The position numbers were made by a program, and so were the translations under genes. Below, one piece after another: positions 44,077 through 53,494 of a stretch of DNA of 64,000 nucleotides. How positions within the stretch are numbered: position 1 is the stretch's first letter; each line of letters begins with the position of its first letter. The notes under the pieces are model-generated. The model worked only from the letters and a program-made list of their open reading frames with translations, was not told the origin of the DNA and did no database searches. The stretch is from Pontibacter vulgaris (GTDB lineage: Bacteria > Bacteroidota > Bacteroidia > Cytophagales > Hymenobacteraceae), in the NCBI RefSeq assembly GCF_022758145.1, contig NZ_JAJVDH010000004.1:1-64000 (forward strand), given 5' to 3'.

Positions 44077-45342
44077 TCACGTTTTCTGCTTTTTCTTTTT
44101 AGCCGCAGGGAAAAGGATATTGTTAAGTATAAGCCGGTAACCAGGCGAGTTTGGATGAAGTGCAAGATCTGTTGGTTCTTCGCCTACCAAATGCTGGTAA
44201 TCTTCCGGATCGTGGCCGCTGTAGAACGTCCAGGTGCCTTTTGCATAAGTGCCGTGCATGTATCTGATCTCACCCAGTTCCTTGTTTTCACCCATCACTA
44301 CAACTTCAGGTTTAACCAGGCCTTTGCGGAAAGCGGTAGTTTGCCCCATAAAGCCTTTTATAGTTTTAGCATGGTTCTGCGTGAGCATGGTAGGTATAGG
44401 GTCCCATTTGGCAGAGTAGGTAAACAACTGGAAATAATCATTCTCCTCATTTACCGGGCGTTCCTGTGGTTGCACATCTATGTTCGAGTACTCATACTCC
44501 AGCGGGTTACGCACCAATTTAAAATCGCGGAAAGCAAAAGTTTTAGTATAATCAAGCTTTTCCTGCATTTGCGGGTCAGCGCCGTCGCCATCATACATAG
44601 CTTCCACCATATCCACTCCTTCGCCTGCCAGGGCAATATCATAGGTATCTGTGGCAGAGCACATCGCAAACAGGAAACCGCCGCCGGCTGTAAAATCTTT
44701 AATCTTATTCACTACTGCCAACTTCAATTGCGATACTTTCTTAAAGCCGAGCTTTTTGGCAGAGGTTTCTGCTTCCAGCTGCTGCTCCTGATACCATGGG
44801 TAATGGCGGTAACTAGCGTAAAATTTGCCATACTGGCCTGTGAAATCCTCATGGTGCAGGTGCAGCCAATCATACTTGGGTAAGTCGCCACGCATAATTT
44901 CCTCATCATAAATTATGTCGTAAGGGATTTCGGCATAGGTCAGAACCAAAGTAACGGCATCGTCCCAGGGCATTTTAGTTTTCGGTGAGTATACAGCAAC
45001 TTTAGGCACTTTCTCCAGCTTCATCACATCCATATTTGCTTCCGGATCGCTTATCTGGTTAAGTATACTATTATACTGTGCATCTGAAATAACATTATAG
45101 CTTATACCTCGAACCACCAATTCGTTTTCAAGCTGCGGTGCATGCTGGAAGGCAAAACTGCCGCCACGGTAATTGAGCAACCAATCTACCGGCACATCCT
45201 TGGAAAGTACCCAATAAGCAGCTCCATAGGATTTCAGATGATCTTTCTGGGCATCATCCATTGGCACCAGAACCACAGAAGCCAGACTAACTGAAGTATA
45301 AAACAGCAGCGCAAAAAGAGCAAGTATAAATCGGGTTGGCAT
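44077..45342 (-). CDS. Secreted GATase-like protein, usually mis-named asparagine synthetase B
   Basis: 421 residues with a signal peptide (RFILALFALLFYTSVSLAS). Relatives in Bacteroidota are often labelled asparagine synthetase B, but there is no N-terminal Cys2 glutaminase motif and no SGGxDS P-loop. What is visible is VAVYSPKTKMPWDDAVTLVLTYAEIPYDIIYDEEI, YDWLHLHHEDFTGQYGKF, GGGFLFAMCSATDTYDIAL and FYSGHDPEDY, a flavodoxin-like or class I GATase-like fold with a possible nucleophile Cys in AMCSATD. It must act outside the cytoplasm. Function unknown. Confidence 0.75.
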   Translation of the reverse strand: MPTRFILALFALLFYTSVSLASVVLVPMDDAQKDHLKSYGAAYWVLSKDVPVDWLLNYRGGSFAFQHAPQLENELVVRGISYNVISDAQYNSILNQISDPEANMDVMKLEKVPKVAVYSPKTKMPWDDAVTLVLTYAEIPYDIIYDEEIMRGDLPKYDWLHLHHEDFTGQYGKFYASYRHYPWYQEQQLEAETSAKKLGFKKVSQLKLAVVNKIKDFTAGGGFLFAMCSATDTYDIALAGEGVDMVEAMYDGDGADPQMQEKLDYTKTFAFRDFKLVRNPLEYEYSNIDVQPQERPVNEENDYFQLFTYSAKWDPIPTMLTQNHAKTIKGFMGQTTAFRKGLVKPEVVVMGENKELGEIRYMHGTYAKGTWTFYSGHDPEDYQHLVGEEPTDLALHPNSPGYRLILNNILFPAAKKKKQKT

Positions 45343-45479
45343 TAAAATCCTTGTCTAAAGTATAAACAAATGTAAGAAATGGATACTTTTATCATAAAAT
45401 GAAACTAACTTAGATGTTTAGCACATCTTTGCTATACTAAACGAAAATTAAGAATAAAAGCGCATAATTATTTTGCCGG

Positions 45480-46724
45480 ATGAACCTGATCGAAAATATA
45501 CGCGAGGGCCTGCGTGCCATTAAAGGCAATATGCTACGCACCGTACTAACTGGCCTTATTATTTCTATCGGCATTATGTCGCTGGTCGGAATTCTGACGG
45601 CTGTAGATGGTATCAAAAACTCCCTGGACCAAACTTTTTCCAGTTTAGGAGCCAACTCTTTCGATATCCGAAGAAAAGGCTTTAATAACAGGGGCAACCA
45701 GCGCGGGCGAACCGAGAAAGTGTACCCGGCAATTACCTATGAGCAGGCTCGTTCTTATAAAAACTTATTATCTAAGGATGCGCGTGTAAGTCTCTCGGCA
45801 CGTATTTCTGGGGCTACCGTGGTTAAAAGTGAAAAAGATAAAACCAACCCAAATATAAGCATTGCTGCCGGCGACGAAAATTACCTTCAGAACCAGAATA
45901 TGAACCTGGCAAATGGTCGCGGTTTTTCAAGTTTCGAACTCGAGTATGGTACTAACGTGGCTATTATTGGCAATGAAATAAAAACAAAGCTTTTCCCTAA
46001 AACCGATCCGATAGGTTCATACATCACATTTTTAGGCCGGCGGTTTAAGATTATAGGTCAGTTGGAAAAAACAGGCGGAAGTATGGGTGGAGGCGGAGGA
46101 GACCGCACCATTGTTATCCCGCTGGAAACCGGCAGGCAAATTCCGCAACCTGGCAACTCAGTTCTTAACTATGATATTAAAACGGCTATACCAAAGCCCG
46201 AAGAACTAAATTACGTGATGGGAGAAGCTACCGGCATTATGCGCAACGTACGGCAGGACGCTTTGGGCCAGGAAGAATCTTTTGAAATAAGACGCAGTGA
46301 TTCTTTATTACAAAGCCTGAATGAAATTTCCGGTTATTTAAAAGTAGGTGGCTTTGTGATCGGGTTTATCACCTTGCTTGGTGCGTCTGTTGGTTTGATG
46401 AATATCATGATGGTTTCGGTAAATGAGCGCACCCGCGAAATAGGCGTTCGCAAAGCCTTGGGTGCCACTGCCGTTCAGATTCGTCAGCAGTTTCTTATAG
46501 AAGCGATTGTTATTTGTATACTTGGCGGTATAGTTGGTGTGTTCCTGGGCATACTGATGGGCAACGGCATTGCCGCACTTATTGGCGATGGCGGCTTTAT
46601 AGTACCGTGGATCTGGGTTATAGTTGGCCTTACCATTTGTGTGGTTGTGGGAGTTATTTCCGGCTACTATCCGGCCTTTAAAGCCTCCAAACTCGACCCG
46701 ATTGAATCGTTACGTTACGAGTAG
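45480..46724 (+). CDS. MacB/FtsX-type ABC transporter permease
   Basis: 414 residues. Four membrane spans: one at the N terminus (MLRTVLTGLIISIGIMSLVGIL), then a periplasmic domain of about 240 residues rich in Gly and Asn, and three C-terminal spans beginning at FVIGFITLLGASVGLMNIMMVSV. The motif NERTREIGVRKALGAT follows the second span, as in all FtsX-like permeases. It would work with a separate ATPase, not encoded here, in lipoprotein, peptide or drug export (MacB-like mechanotransmission). It ends at two terminators. Confidence 0.93.
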   Translation: MNLIENIREGLRAIKGNMLRTVLTGLIISIGIMSLVGILTAVDGIKNSLDQTFSSLGANSFDIRRKGFNNRGNQRGRTEKVYPAITYEQARSYKNLLSKDARVSLSARISGATVVKSEKDKTNPNISIAAGDENYLQNQNMNLANGRGFSSFELEYGTNVAIIGNEIKTKLFPKTDPIGSYITFLGRRFKIIGQLEKTGGSMGGGGGDRTIVIPLETGRQIPQPGNSVLNYDIKTAIPKPEELNYVMGEATGIMRNVRQDALGQEESFEIRRSDSLLQSLNEISGYLKVGGFVIGFITLLGASVGLMNIMMVSVNERTREIGVRKALGATAVQIRQQFLIEAIVICILGGIVGVFLGILMGNGIAALIGDGGFIVPWIWVIVGLTICVVVGVISGYYPAFKASKLDPIESLRYE

Positions 46725-46741
46725 ATCAATCTACAAAGTAT

Positions 46742-46782
46742 AAAATAAAGGCCCTTGCTATACTAGCAAGGGCCTTTATTTT
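46742..46782. terminator. Terminator after the ABC permease gene
   Basis: 19-bp perfect arms (AAAATAAAGGCCCTTGCTA and complement), loop TAC. AAAGTATAAAA copies lie just outside both ends in the same orientation. Confidence 0.88.
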
Positions 46783-46843
46783 GCTAAAGTATAAAAGCAG
46801 CACAATAACTCAACTCAGAAGTATAACAAAGTATGAACCCACA

Positions 46844-46876
46844 AAAAACCCCTGGCTATAGGAGCCAGGGGTTTTT
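46844..46876. terminator. Terminator of the OmpH-like gene
   Basis: AAAAACCCCTGGCT / AGCCAGGGGTTTTT, loop ATAGG. A-run on the left gives the U-run for the minus-strand gene that ends 22 bases away. Confidence 0.88.
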
Positions 46877-46898
46877 ATATCAGAGGAAATAAGCTTAA

Positions 46899-47513
46899 CT
46901 ATTTCTTTTTAGCTTCTTCCTTCGGTTGATCTTTTTCTTTCTTGTACTGCTCGTTCAGGCCTTTCACTACAGCAGAAGTAATATCCAGTGTAGAATCGCT
47001 GTAAAGTATGGCAGAGTTTCCGCGTGAGTACGTTAACACCATTTTGTAACCATTCTCTTTGCTGTGGTCTTTCAGGTAAGATTCTACTTTGTCGTAGATC
47101 TTTTTCATCTCTTCGCCTTCTTCAGATGCCAGTTCGTTACCTGCATTCTGATTAAGTGCAGCTAATTGCTGTTGCTTCTGTGATAGACGTTGCTCGGTAG
47201 CGGCACGTTGCTCAGCGCTCATGCCTGCAGCTGCCTGCTGGTACTGCGCTACTTCTTTCTGGAAAGCACCTGCTTTAGACTGAAGGTCCTGCTCAGCTTT
47301 CTTAGACTTGCCCTGCAGGCGCGTACGCACATCTTTAAAGTAGTCGTAATTAGCCAGAAGTGAATCAGAATTTACGTAAACGATACCTTCTTTTGGCGCT
47401 TCTGTAGTGGTTTCTCCGGCTGTAGTGCCAGTGGCAGCTGTTTTTGGCTGGTTGTTGCAGGCAAACATGGTGGCTGCCATAGCTACTCCCAAAGCGATTC
47501 TTGTTACTTTCAC
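46899..47513 (-). CDS. OmpH/Skp-like periplasmic chaperone lipoprotein
   Basis: 204 residues. A signal peptide with lipobox (VAMAATMFAC, Cys19) is followed by a Thr-rich linker, then IVYVNSDSLLANYDYFKDVR and a long charged coiled coil (RLQGKSKKAEQDLQSKAGAFQKE...). It ends with SAILYSDSTLDITSAVVKGLNEQYKKE. This matches the OmpH/Skp family, which holds unfolded outer-membrane proteins in the periplasm; here it is lipid-anchored, as in a Bacteroidota subgroup. Skp proper is about 160 residues. Monocistronic. Confidence 0.9.
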   Translation of the reverse strand: MKVTRIALGVAMAATMFACNNQPKTAATGTTAGETTTEAPKEGIVYVNSDSLLANYDYFKDVRTRLQGKSKKAEQDLQSKAGAFQKEVAQYQQAAAGMSAEQRAATEQRLSQKQQQLAALNQNAGNELASEEGEEMKKIYDKVESYLKDHSKENGYKMVLTYSRGNSAILYSDSTLDITSAVVKGLNEQYKKEKDQPKEEAKKK

Positions 47514-47603
47514 AGTTGGTTCTTTATTCTTAAAATTGATTTTTAATATATTCTGGTAGAAATATAAAGCATATTTATGAAAGCATCATAATTTAATGCC
47601 TTT

Positions 47604-48923
47604 TTAATGCTGCAAAACCTCTTTATAAGTTTCTTCAGCCTCCATTAACCCGCTAGCATTTACAGTGGTCAGGCGTACATGCTTCTGCTCGTTAACCAGT
47701 ACCGGGTCATACTTGGCAACCACGCGCACATAGTTTTCTGTAAAACCTTCCATCAGCCCATCCTTCACATCGTCTTCGAACAGCACATTAAATACTTTAC
47801 CAATGTTCTGCTCGTAAAAATGGCGTTTCTTCTTTTCAGAAAGTATGCGAAGCATGTCAGCACGGCGGTTGCGATCTTTTATACTCACTTTACCCGGCAT
47901 TTCAGGCGCCAGTGTATTTTCGCGTTCAGAGTATGGGAATACGTGCAGGTAACTCACATCCAGGCCGTTTAAGAAGTTATAAGTCTCCAGGAAATCTTCT
48001 TCTGTTTCACCCGGAAAGCCCACAATCACATCCACGCCAATACAGCAATGCGGCATCAACGCTTTAATAGTGGCTACACGGTCGGTATACAGCTCGCGCA
48101 GGTAACGGCGGCGCATCAGCTTTAAAATTTTATTCGAGCCGGATTGTAACGGAATATGGAAGTGCGGCATAAAGCGTTTGCTCTGCGCCACAAATTCTAT
48201 AATCTCATTACTTAACAGGTTAGGTTCGATAGAGGAGATACGGAAACGGTTTATACTTTCAACCTTATCGAGCTCCTGCACCAGTTGGTAAAAGCTCTCC
48301 ACGCGCTTGCCTTCCTGCAAACCGAAATCGCCGGTATTTACACCTGTCAGCACAATCTCTTTTACACCGGAAGCAGCAATGTCATGCGCCGACTTTACCA
48401 CATTCTCTATACTATCGGAGCGGCTGTTGCCACGGGCCAGGGGTATGGTACAGAAAGTGCAGGAATAATCGCAACCATCCTGTACTTTAAGGAAAGTGCG
48501 CGTACGATCGCCAAATGAATAAGAGTTATGGAATGTATTAGCTTCAGAAATGGCGCTTGCCAGCACTTGTGGCTTGCCCTGTTTTACAAAACCATCCAGA
48601 ATATCCACCAACTGAAACTTCTCGGCTGCACCTAAAACGGCATCAACACCCGGAATTTCGCTGATCTCTTTTGGCTTAAGCTGTGCGTAACAACCTATTA
48701 TCGTAATAAAAGCATTGGGAGAATGCTTCTGGGCTTCCTTCACAATTTTGCGGCATTTCTTGTCGGCGTTATCTGTAACAGAACACGTATTGATGACATA
48801 AATGTCTGGCGTATCGGTAAACTCTACTTTTTCGAAACCACGCTCCTGGAACATACGCCCGATAGTGCTGGTTTCGGAGTAGTTAAGTTTACAACCTAAG
48901 GTATAAAAAGCTACTTTTTTCAT
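47604..48923 (-). CDS. mtaB: tRNA (t6A37)-C2 methylthiotransferase MtaB
   Basis: 439 residues from the ATG used here; a longer frame from 48944 would start upstream of the likely promoter box. The start MKKVAFYTLGCKLNYSETS is the MtaB signature, then INTCSVTDNADKKCRKIV and the radical-SAM motif CDYSCTFC. LARGNSRSDSIE and a C-terminal TRAM region follow. It adds methylthio to t6A37 in tRNAs reading A-starting codons. Third position-37 enzyme in this window, with miaB and miaE. Monocistronic. Confidence 0.95.
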   Translation of the reverse strand: MKKVAFYTLGCKLNYSETSTIGRMFQERGFEKVEFTDTPDIYVINTCSVTDNADKKCRKIVKEAQKHSPNAFITIIGCYAQLKPKEISEIPGVDAVLGAAEKFQLVDILDGFVKQGKPQVLASAISEANTFHNSYSFGDRTRTFLKVQDGCDYSCTFCTIPLARGNSRSDSIENVVKSAHDIAASGVKEIVLTGVNTGDFGLQEGKRVESFYQLVQELDKVESINRFRISSIEPNLLSNEIIEFVAQSKRFMPHFHIPLQSGSNKILKLMRRRYLRELYTDRVATIKALMPHCCIGVDVIVGFPGETEEDFLETYNFLNGLDVSYLHVFPYSERENTLAPEMPGKVSIKDRNRRADMLRILSEKKKRHFYEQNIGKVFNVLFEDDVKDGLMEGFTENYVRVVAKYDPVLVNEQKHVRLTTVNASGLMEAEETYKEVLQH

Positions 48924-48933
48924 AATCAGGGTA

Positions 48934-48941
48934 CAAAGGTA
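48934..48941 (-). promoter_or_regulatory. -7 promoter element of mtaB
   Basis: The minus strand reads TACCTTTG (TAnnTTTG), only 10 bases before the chosen ATG, so the mRNA leader would be very short. Confidence 0.5.
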
Positions 48942-49071
48942 CAAAAAGTAATTCTGAAAGTGCGAATGCGATAAGTTGCTATTAAAGGAACAATTAGTAA
49001 ATAACTAAAAACCTGATTAACTACAGCTTAAAGTATAACTGGCTGGTTTTTAAAATCTTGCACATTTATAC

Positions 49072-50910
49072 TTACTTCTTCAGAAAATCTTCAAAAGAAT
49101 ACTGCATATAAGCCTTACCAATATCAACCTGCTCGATTGTTACTGAAGCATCGCGCGTAATTGGCTTTTTAGATACATTATCATAAGTTAAAACTCCTTG
49201 CGGCGTGATAAAACCAAAGCCATCATTGAATACATAAAACGCAAAAGGATAATCAGTTGAAGCCATTAAGTTGCGGCCCCACTTAAAGTCCTGGTGCGGG
49301 AATTTTAGCTGGGCAAGCAGGGTAGTGGCTATATCGGTTTGCGAAGCCAGGGTTGTAACTTCTTTGCCTTTTTCAGATATAACACCGCCGGTAAGTATAA
49401 ATGGTATCCGGAATTTTGCTGGCTCATGATTGGCGTTGTTTCCTGGCAACGGGTGGCCATGGTCTGCAACAATAACCACGAGGGTATTTTGCCACCAGGG
49501 CTGTTTTTTAGCCTCCGTTATAAACCTGCCAAGTGCCCAATCAGTGTAATAAACCGAATTCTTGAACTTGGCAGCGTCATCCGTTCCCGGAAATTTAGCC
49601 GGAATCGGAATTTCGAATGGTTCATGGCTACTCAAAGTATAAACCGTTGAAAAAAAAGGCATTTTTTCCTGTTTCAGATCTTTCAGCACGCGTTCAAACA
49701 AAATATGGTCATGGGCTCCCCATTTAGAGTTATAGCTTTCTGCCGGAAAATCCGCCTTATCGACCAGCTTATTATAGCCGCCATTGAGCAAGTATGATTT
49801 TATATTGGCAAACTCCAGCTCGCCGCCATAATAGTAACTTGTGGTATATCCCTGCTGCCTGAATACTTTGCTAAGTTGCGGCAGCTTCTCAGTTTTCTTT
49901 GGGGTTTTAATAATTGAAGTTGTTGTTTGTACCGGGTATCCACTTAGCAAAGCCACCATACCTTTTTCACTTCGGTCGCCGCTGGCATACATGTTTGTAA
50001 AACTGATGCCTTCAGCAGCAAGCTTATCCAGGTTAGGGGTTACGCCCTGTTCGCCTCCCAAGCTGCCAACCAGTTTTGCAGTATAACTCTCCAGTATAAT
50101 AAAGAGCACGTTCGGTTTTGGGGTAGAAATAACTGTGGCAAAAGAATCGGTAGTAGTAGTATAAAGTTGCTCCACTCTACCCTCGGCCTCTGGCATTTGC
50201 ATGTAGCCATACGGGTTTTTATGAACCTTATTATACTTTAGCAGAGCGTGCATCAGGTTCCAGGGCATGTTTAGGCCGGCATGGTTAGCGTAGGGGTTTT
50301 CAGAAAAATAAGCCACGCTTTGGTTGATCGGGATTTGCTGAATGCCCCCGCGTAAAGGCAACACCAGCAATATCAGGTATAAAAAGGAGGCAGAAATCAT
50401 AGGCCATCTGTTATGCTGCAACCTGAATTTCTCGGGATCGAAGTATAACTTAAACAGAAGAATAAATAACGAGCTGATAGCGATCACTACTAAAAAAAGC
50501 AGGAATAAAGGCGCATTGGCAGCGGAAGCCGCCATCTCGCCGGGTGTGTTCAGATATTGCAGCGGCGATGCATCCAGCCGGAAACCCCAGAAAGTATAAA
50601 GCTCCAGATCAGCTGCCAGCAAAATGGTCATAAATACGAGTAAGGTATAAGTATAATACCTCACCAGCTTAGCTACATTAAGTTTAGGTAAAAGGGCAGC
50701 TATAAACAGAGCCAGAAAAGGCAGCAGCGAAGTATAAGCTGTAAAAGAAAAATCCAGGCGGGAGCCAAACAGAAAGGTTTTAGCCACCTCAGAAGCTGAA
50801 AGCTGCTCAGTCCGGTCTAAATGGTAAACCAGGAAAATGCCACGGGCTACTATATAATAGAGTACCCAGAACAAAAAGTATAAGGGCTGATAAAATATTC
50901 TTCTTTTCAC
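49072..50910 (-). CDS. LTA-synthase-family membrane sulfatase-fold phosphotransferase
   Basis: 612 residues. Five membrane spans fill the first 170 residues (LYFLFWVLYYIVARGIFLVYHL and others), then a periplasmic alkaline-phosphatase-superfamily domain. Its landmarks are VLFIILESYTAKLVGSLGGE with the conserved Glu and catalytic Thr, DRSEKGMVALLSGYP, STVYTLSSHEPFEIP, and VVIVADHGHPLPGN, the metal-binding Asp-His. The family transfers phosphoglycerol or phosphoethanolamine to a glycan or lipid. The start is GTG, with a TATATTTG box just upstream. Divergent from glutamine synthetase. Confidence 0.9.
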   Translation of the reverse strand: MKRRIFYQPLYFLFWVLYYIVARGIFLVYHLDRTEQLSASEVAKTFLFGSRLDFSFTAYTSLLPFLALFIAALLPKLNVAKLVRYYTYTLLVFMTILLAADLELYTFWGFRLDASPLQYLNTPGEMAASAANAPLFLLFLVVIAISSLFILLFKLYFDPEKFRLQHNRWPMISASFLYLILLVLPLRGGIQQIPINQSVAYFSENPYANHAGLNMPWNLMHALLKYNKVHKNPYGYMQMPEAEGRVEQLYTTTTDSFATVISTPKPNVLFIILESYTAKLVGSLGGEQGVTPNLDKLAAEGISFTNMYASGDRSEKGMVALLSGYPVQTTTSIIKTPKKTEKLPQLSKVFRQQGYTTSYYYGGELEFANIKSYLLNGGYNKLVDKADFPAESYNSKWGAHDHILFERVLKDLKQEKMPFFSTVYTLSSHEPFEIPIPAKFPGTDDAAKFKNSVYYTDWALGRFITEAKKQPWWQNTLVVIVADHGHPLPGNNANHEPAKFRIPFILTGGVISEKGKEVTTLASQTDIATTLLAQLKFPHQDFKWGRNLMASTDYPFAFYVFNDGFGFITPQGVLTYDNVSKKPITRDASVTIEQVDIGKAYMQYSFEDFLKK

Positions 50911-50915
50911 GGGTG

Positions 50916-50923
50916 CAAATATA
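50916..50923 (-). promoter_or_regulatory. -7-like element abutting the start of the LTA-synthase-like gene
   Basis: TATATTTG on the minus strand ends 5 bases before the GTG start. If used, transcription would start at or inside the start codon (leaderless mRNA). Confidence 0.4.
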
Positions 50924-51110
50924 CGCTATTACGCTTGCCTATGTAACCCAAGTATGCAGAAGAAGATTCCAACTAGTCACCCTATTAGAATTAGAGACCC
51001 ACTTTCAAAAAATACATAAAATATATAAGCGTCCCCCTAACACAAGAGGGGCTATTCAAAAATAATCTACAGAATTCAGAATACACCCCCTAAATTTTTA
51101 AAGGGTATTA

Positions 51111-51140
51111 TTTGATAATGTTATTTTAAGTATAACTTTG
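51111..51140 (+). promoter_or_regulatory. Promoter of glutamine synthetase III
   Basis: TTTG, an 18-base spacer, then TAACTTTG: a near-perfect Bacteroidota promoter. The start codon lies 25 bases after the -7 box. The spacer ends in an AAGTATAA copy that overlaps the box. Confidence 0.7.
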
Positions 51141-51165
51141 TGGTATACATAACCACCTTTAACCC

Positions 51166-53358
51166 ATGGCTATTCTTCGATTTAAGGCACTGGAATTAGT
51201 AAGCCAGCGCAAAACACAGGAGGTTGCTCAATCTTCTGAAAAGATCTCTGATTTTTACGGCGAAAATGTGTTTGGCTTCGATGAGATGCGGGCTACCATG
51301 TCGTCTGATAATTTCAAGCGCTTGCAGCGTACAATTGAAGCCGGTGAAAAAGTAGACCGCCATCTGGCAGATGCGGTAGCTTCTGCCATGAAAACCTGGT
51401 CGATGAGCAAAGGTGCTACGCACTACACACACTGGTTTCAGCCCCTGACAGGCTCAACTGCCGAAAAACATGACTCATTCTTCGACCTTTCTTCGGATGG
51501 AGATGCAATAGAAAACTTTAAAGGTAACGCTTTGGTGCAGCAGGAACCGGATGCGTCGTCGTTCCCGAGCGGAGGTATACGAAATACATTTGAAGCCCGT
51601 GGTTACAGCGCCTGGGATCCTTCGTCGCCAGCTTTCCTAATACAGAACGCCGGCACCAAAACACTTTGTATCCCTACAATTTTCGTTTCTTATACTGGCG
51701 AGGCACTCGATTACAAAACGCCTTTGCTTAAATCACTGCACTTGTTAAGCCAGGCTGCGTTGCCGGTTTGCCAGTATTTCGATAAAGATATAACTAAGGT
51801 AAGCACCACTTTAGGTATAGAGCAGGAGTATTTCCTGGTTGATCGCGCCCTTTGGGAGGCACGCCCTGACCTGGTTATGACCGGCCGTACTTTAATTGGA
51901 CATGCACCAGCTAAAGGCCAGCAGCTGGAAGACCATTATTTTGGTTCTATTCCAAGCCGTGTGCACGCCTACATGGTTGATTTTGAAAGAACAGCCCTGA
52001 AACTTGGCATTCCGTTAAGAACACGCCACAACGAAGTAGCGCCTAACCAGTTTGAGTGTGCTCCAACTTTTGAAGATGCCAACCTGGCCGTAGATCATAA
52101 CCAGTTGTTAATGGATGTGATGGACCGTGTAGCAGAGCGCCATAACTTTAAAGTGTTACTTCATGAGAAACCTTATAAAGGCGTAAACGGCAGCGGCAAA
52201 CATAACAACTGGGCCATGAGCACTAACACAGGCGTAAACCTGTTGGCACCTGGTAAAAAGCCGAAAGAAAATCTGCAGTTTCTGACGTTCTTTGTAAATA
52301 CTATTATGGCTGTTTACAAGCACGCCGACCTGTTACGCGCAAGTATAGCATCAGCCAGCAACGACCACCGTTTGGGAGCCAACGAAGCACCTCCGGCAAT
52401 TATGTCGGTTTTTGTGGGCCAGCAACTAACAGCTGTTCTGGATGAGCTGGAGCGCACTGCCAAAGTACCGATGGAGAAAGGCGATAACATGTACCTGAAA
52501 CTGGGCATCGATAAAATACCGGAAATCCTACGCGATAACACAGACCGAAACCGTACATCGCCTTTTGCCTTTACAGGTAATAAATTCGAGTTCCGCGCGG
52601 TAGGTTCTTCTGCCAACAGTTCTTCTTCTATGACGGTGCTTAACACCATTGTTGCCGATCAGTTAGTGGAATTCCGCAAAACAGTGGATGAGTTGATAGA
52701 CGGCCAGGGTATGAAAAAGGAGCTGGCGATTATTAAAGTGCTTCGCGATTATGTAGTAGCCTCTAAAGCAATCCGTTTCGAAGGCAATGGCTACTCGCAG
52801 GAATGGGCTGACGAAGCTGCTACCCGTGGATTATCTAATATTAAATCTACGCCGCTTGCCCTTGATGTGTATGAGCGCGAAGAAACAAAAGAGGTTTTCA
52901 TAAAACATGGAATCTTTACAGACCTGGAGCTTTGCGCACGCCATGAAATTCTACTGGAGGATTATATTAAAAAGATCCAGATCGAGTCGCGTGTTTTAGG
53001 TGACCTGGCCGTGAACCACGTAATACCTACGGCAGTTGCTTACCAGAACAAGCTTATCCAGAACATTCGTGGTTTGAAAGAGCTTGGCCTGGAAGATGAG
53101 TACATGCAGACAACGCTGGAGTCTATCAAGAAAATGTCGCGCCACATCTCTACCATCCAGCGCAATGTTGACGAAATGATCGAAACGCGTAAAATAGCGA
53201 ACAAACTAGATAACGTGCGTGACCGTGCTATTATGTACAACGAGAAGGTACTCAGCTATTTCGATACCATCCGCTACAGCGTAGATAAACTTGAACTGAT
53301 GGTTGACGACGAAGACTGGCCACTGATTAAGTACCGCGAGCTGATGTTCAGACGCTAA
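51166..53358 (+). CDS. glnN: Glutamine synthetase type III
   Basis: 730 residues, the length of GSIII (types I and II are 360-470). Diagnostic blocks are THYTHWFQPLTGSTAEKHDSF, GIEQEYFLVDR, HNEVAPNQFECAPTFEDANLAVDHN, EKPYKGVNGSGKHNNWAMST and FRAVGSSANSSSSMTVLN. It makes glutamine from glutamate, ammonia and ATP and forms double hexameric rings. Other GS types do not appear here, so regulation by adenylylation is not expected. Monocistronic with its own promoter and terminator. Confidence 0.97.
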   Translation: MAILRFKALELVSQRKTQEVAQSSEKISDFYGENVFGFDEMRATMSSDNFKRLQRTIEAGEKVDRHLADAVASAMKTWSMSKGATHYTHWFQPLTGSTAEKHDSFFDLSSDGDAIENFKGNALVQQEPDASSFPSGGIRNTFEARGYSAWDPSSPAFLIQNAGTKTLCIPTIFVSYTGEALDYKTPLLKSLHLLSQAALPVCQYFDKDITKVSTTLGIEQEYFLVDRALWEARPDLVMTGRTLIGHAPAKGQQLEDHYFGSIPSRVHAYMVDFERTALKLGIPLRTRHNEVAPNQFECAPTFEDANLAVDHNQLLMDVMDRVAERHNFKVLLHEKPYKGVNGSGKHNNWAMSTNTGVNLLAPGKKPKENLQFLTFFVNTIMAVYKHADLLRASIASASNDHRLGANEAPPAIMSVFVGQQLTAVLDELERTAKVPMEKGDNMYLKLGIDKIPEILRDNTDRNRTSPFAFTGNKFEFRAVGSSANSSSSMTVLNTIVADQLVEFRKTVDELIDGQGMKKELAIIKVLRDYVVASKAIRFEGNGYSQEWADEAATRGLSNIKSTPLALDVYEREETKEVFIKHGIFTDLELCARHEILLEDYIKKIQIESRVLGDLAVNHVIPTAVAYQNKLIQNIRGLKELGLEDEYMQTTLESIKKMSRHISTIQRNVDEMIETRKIANKLDNVRDRAIMYNEKVLSYFDTIRYSVDKLELMVDDEDWPLIKYRELMFRR

Positions 53359-53374
53359 TATTTTATACTGCATA

Positions 53375-53413
53375 AAACAGTCAAGGCACCTAAATCGGGT
53401 GCCTTGACTGTTT
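53375..53413. terminator. Terminator after glnN
   Basis: 16-bp perfect arms AAACAGTCAAGGCACC / GGTGCCTTGACTGTTT with a 7-base loop. TTTATACT motifs lie outside both ends. Confidence 0.88.
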
Positions 53414-53494
53414 ATACTATATACTTAGGAAAGACTTTTTCTTACCCTTGTCCAAGTTTATACTTCAGGCTATCAACCGAGAAGTATAACTTAC

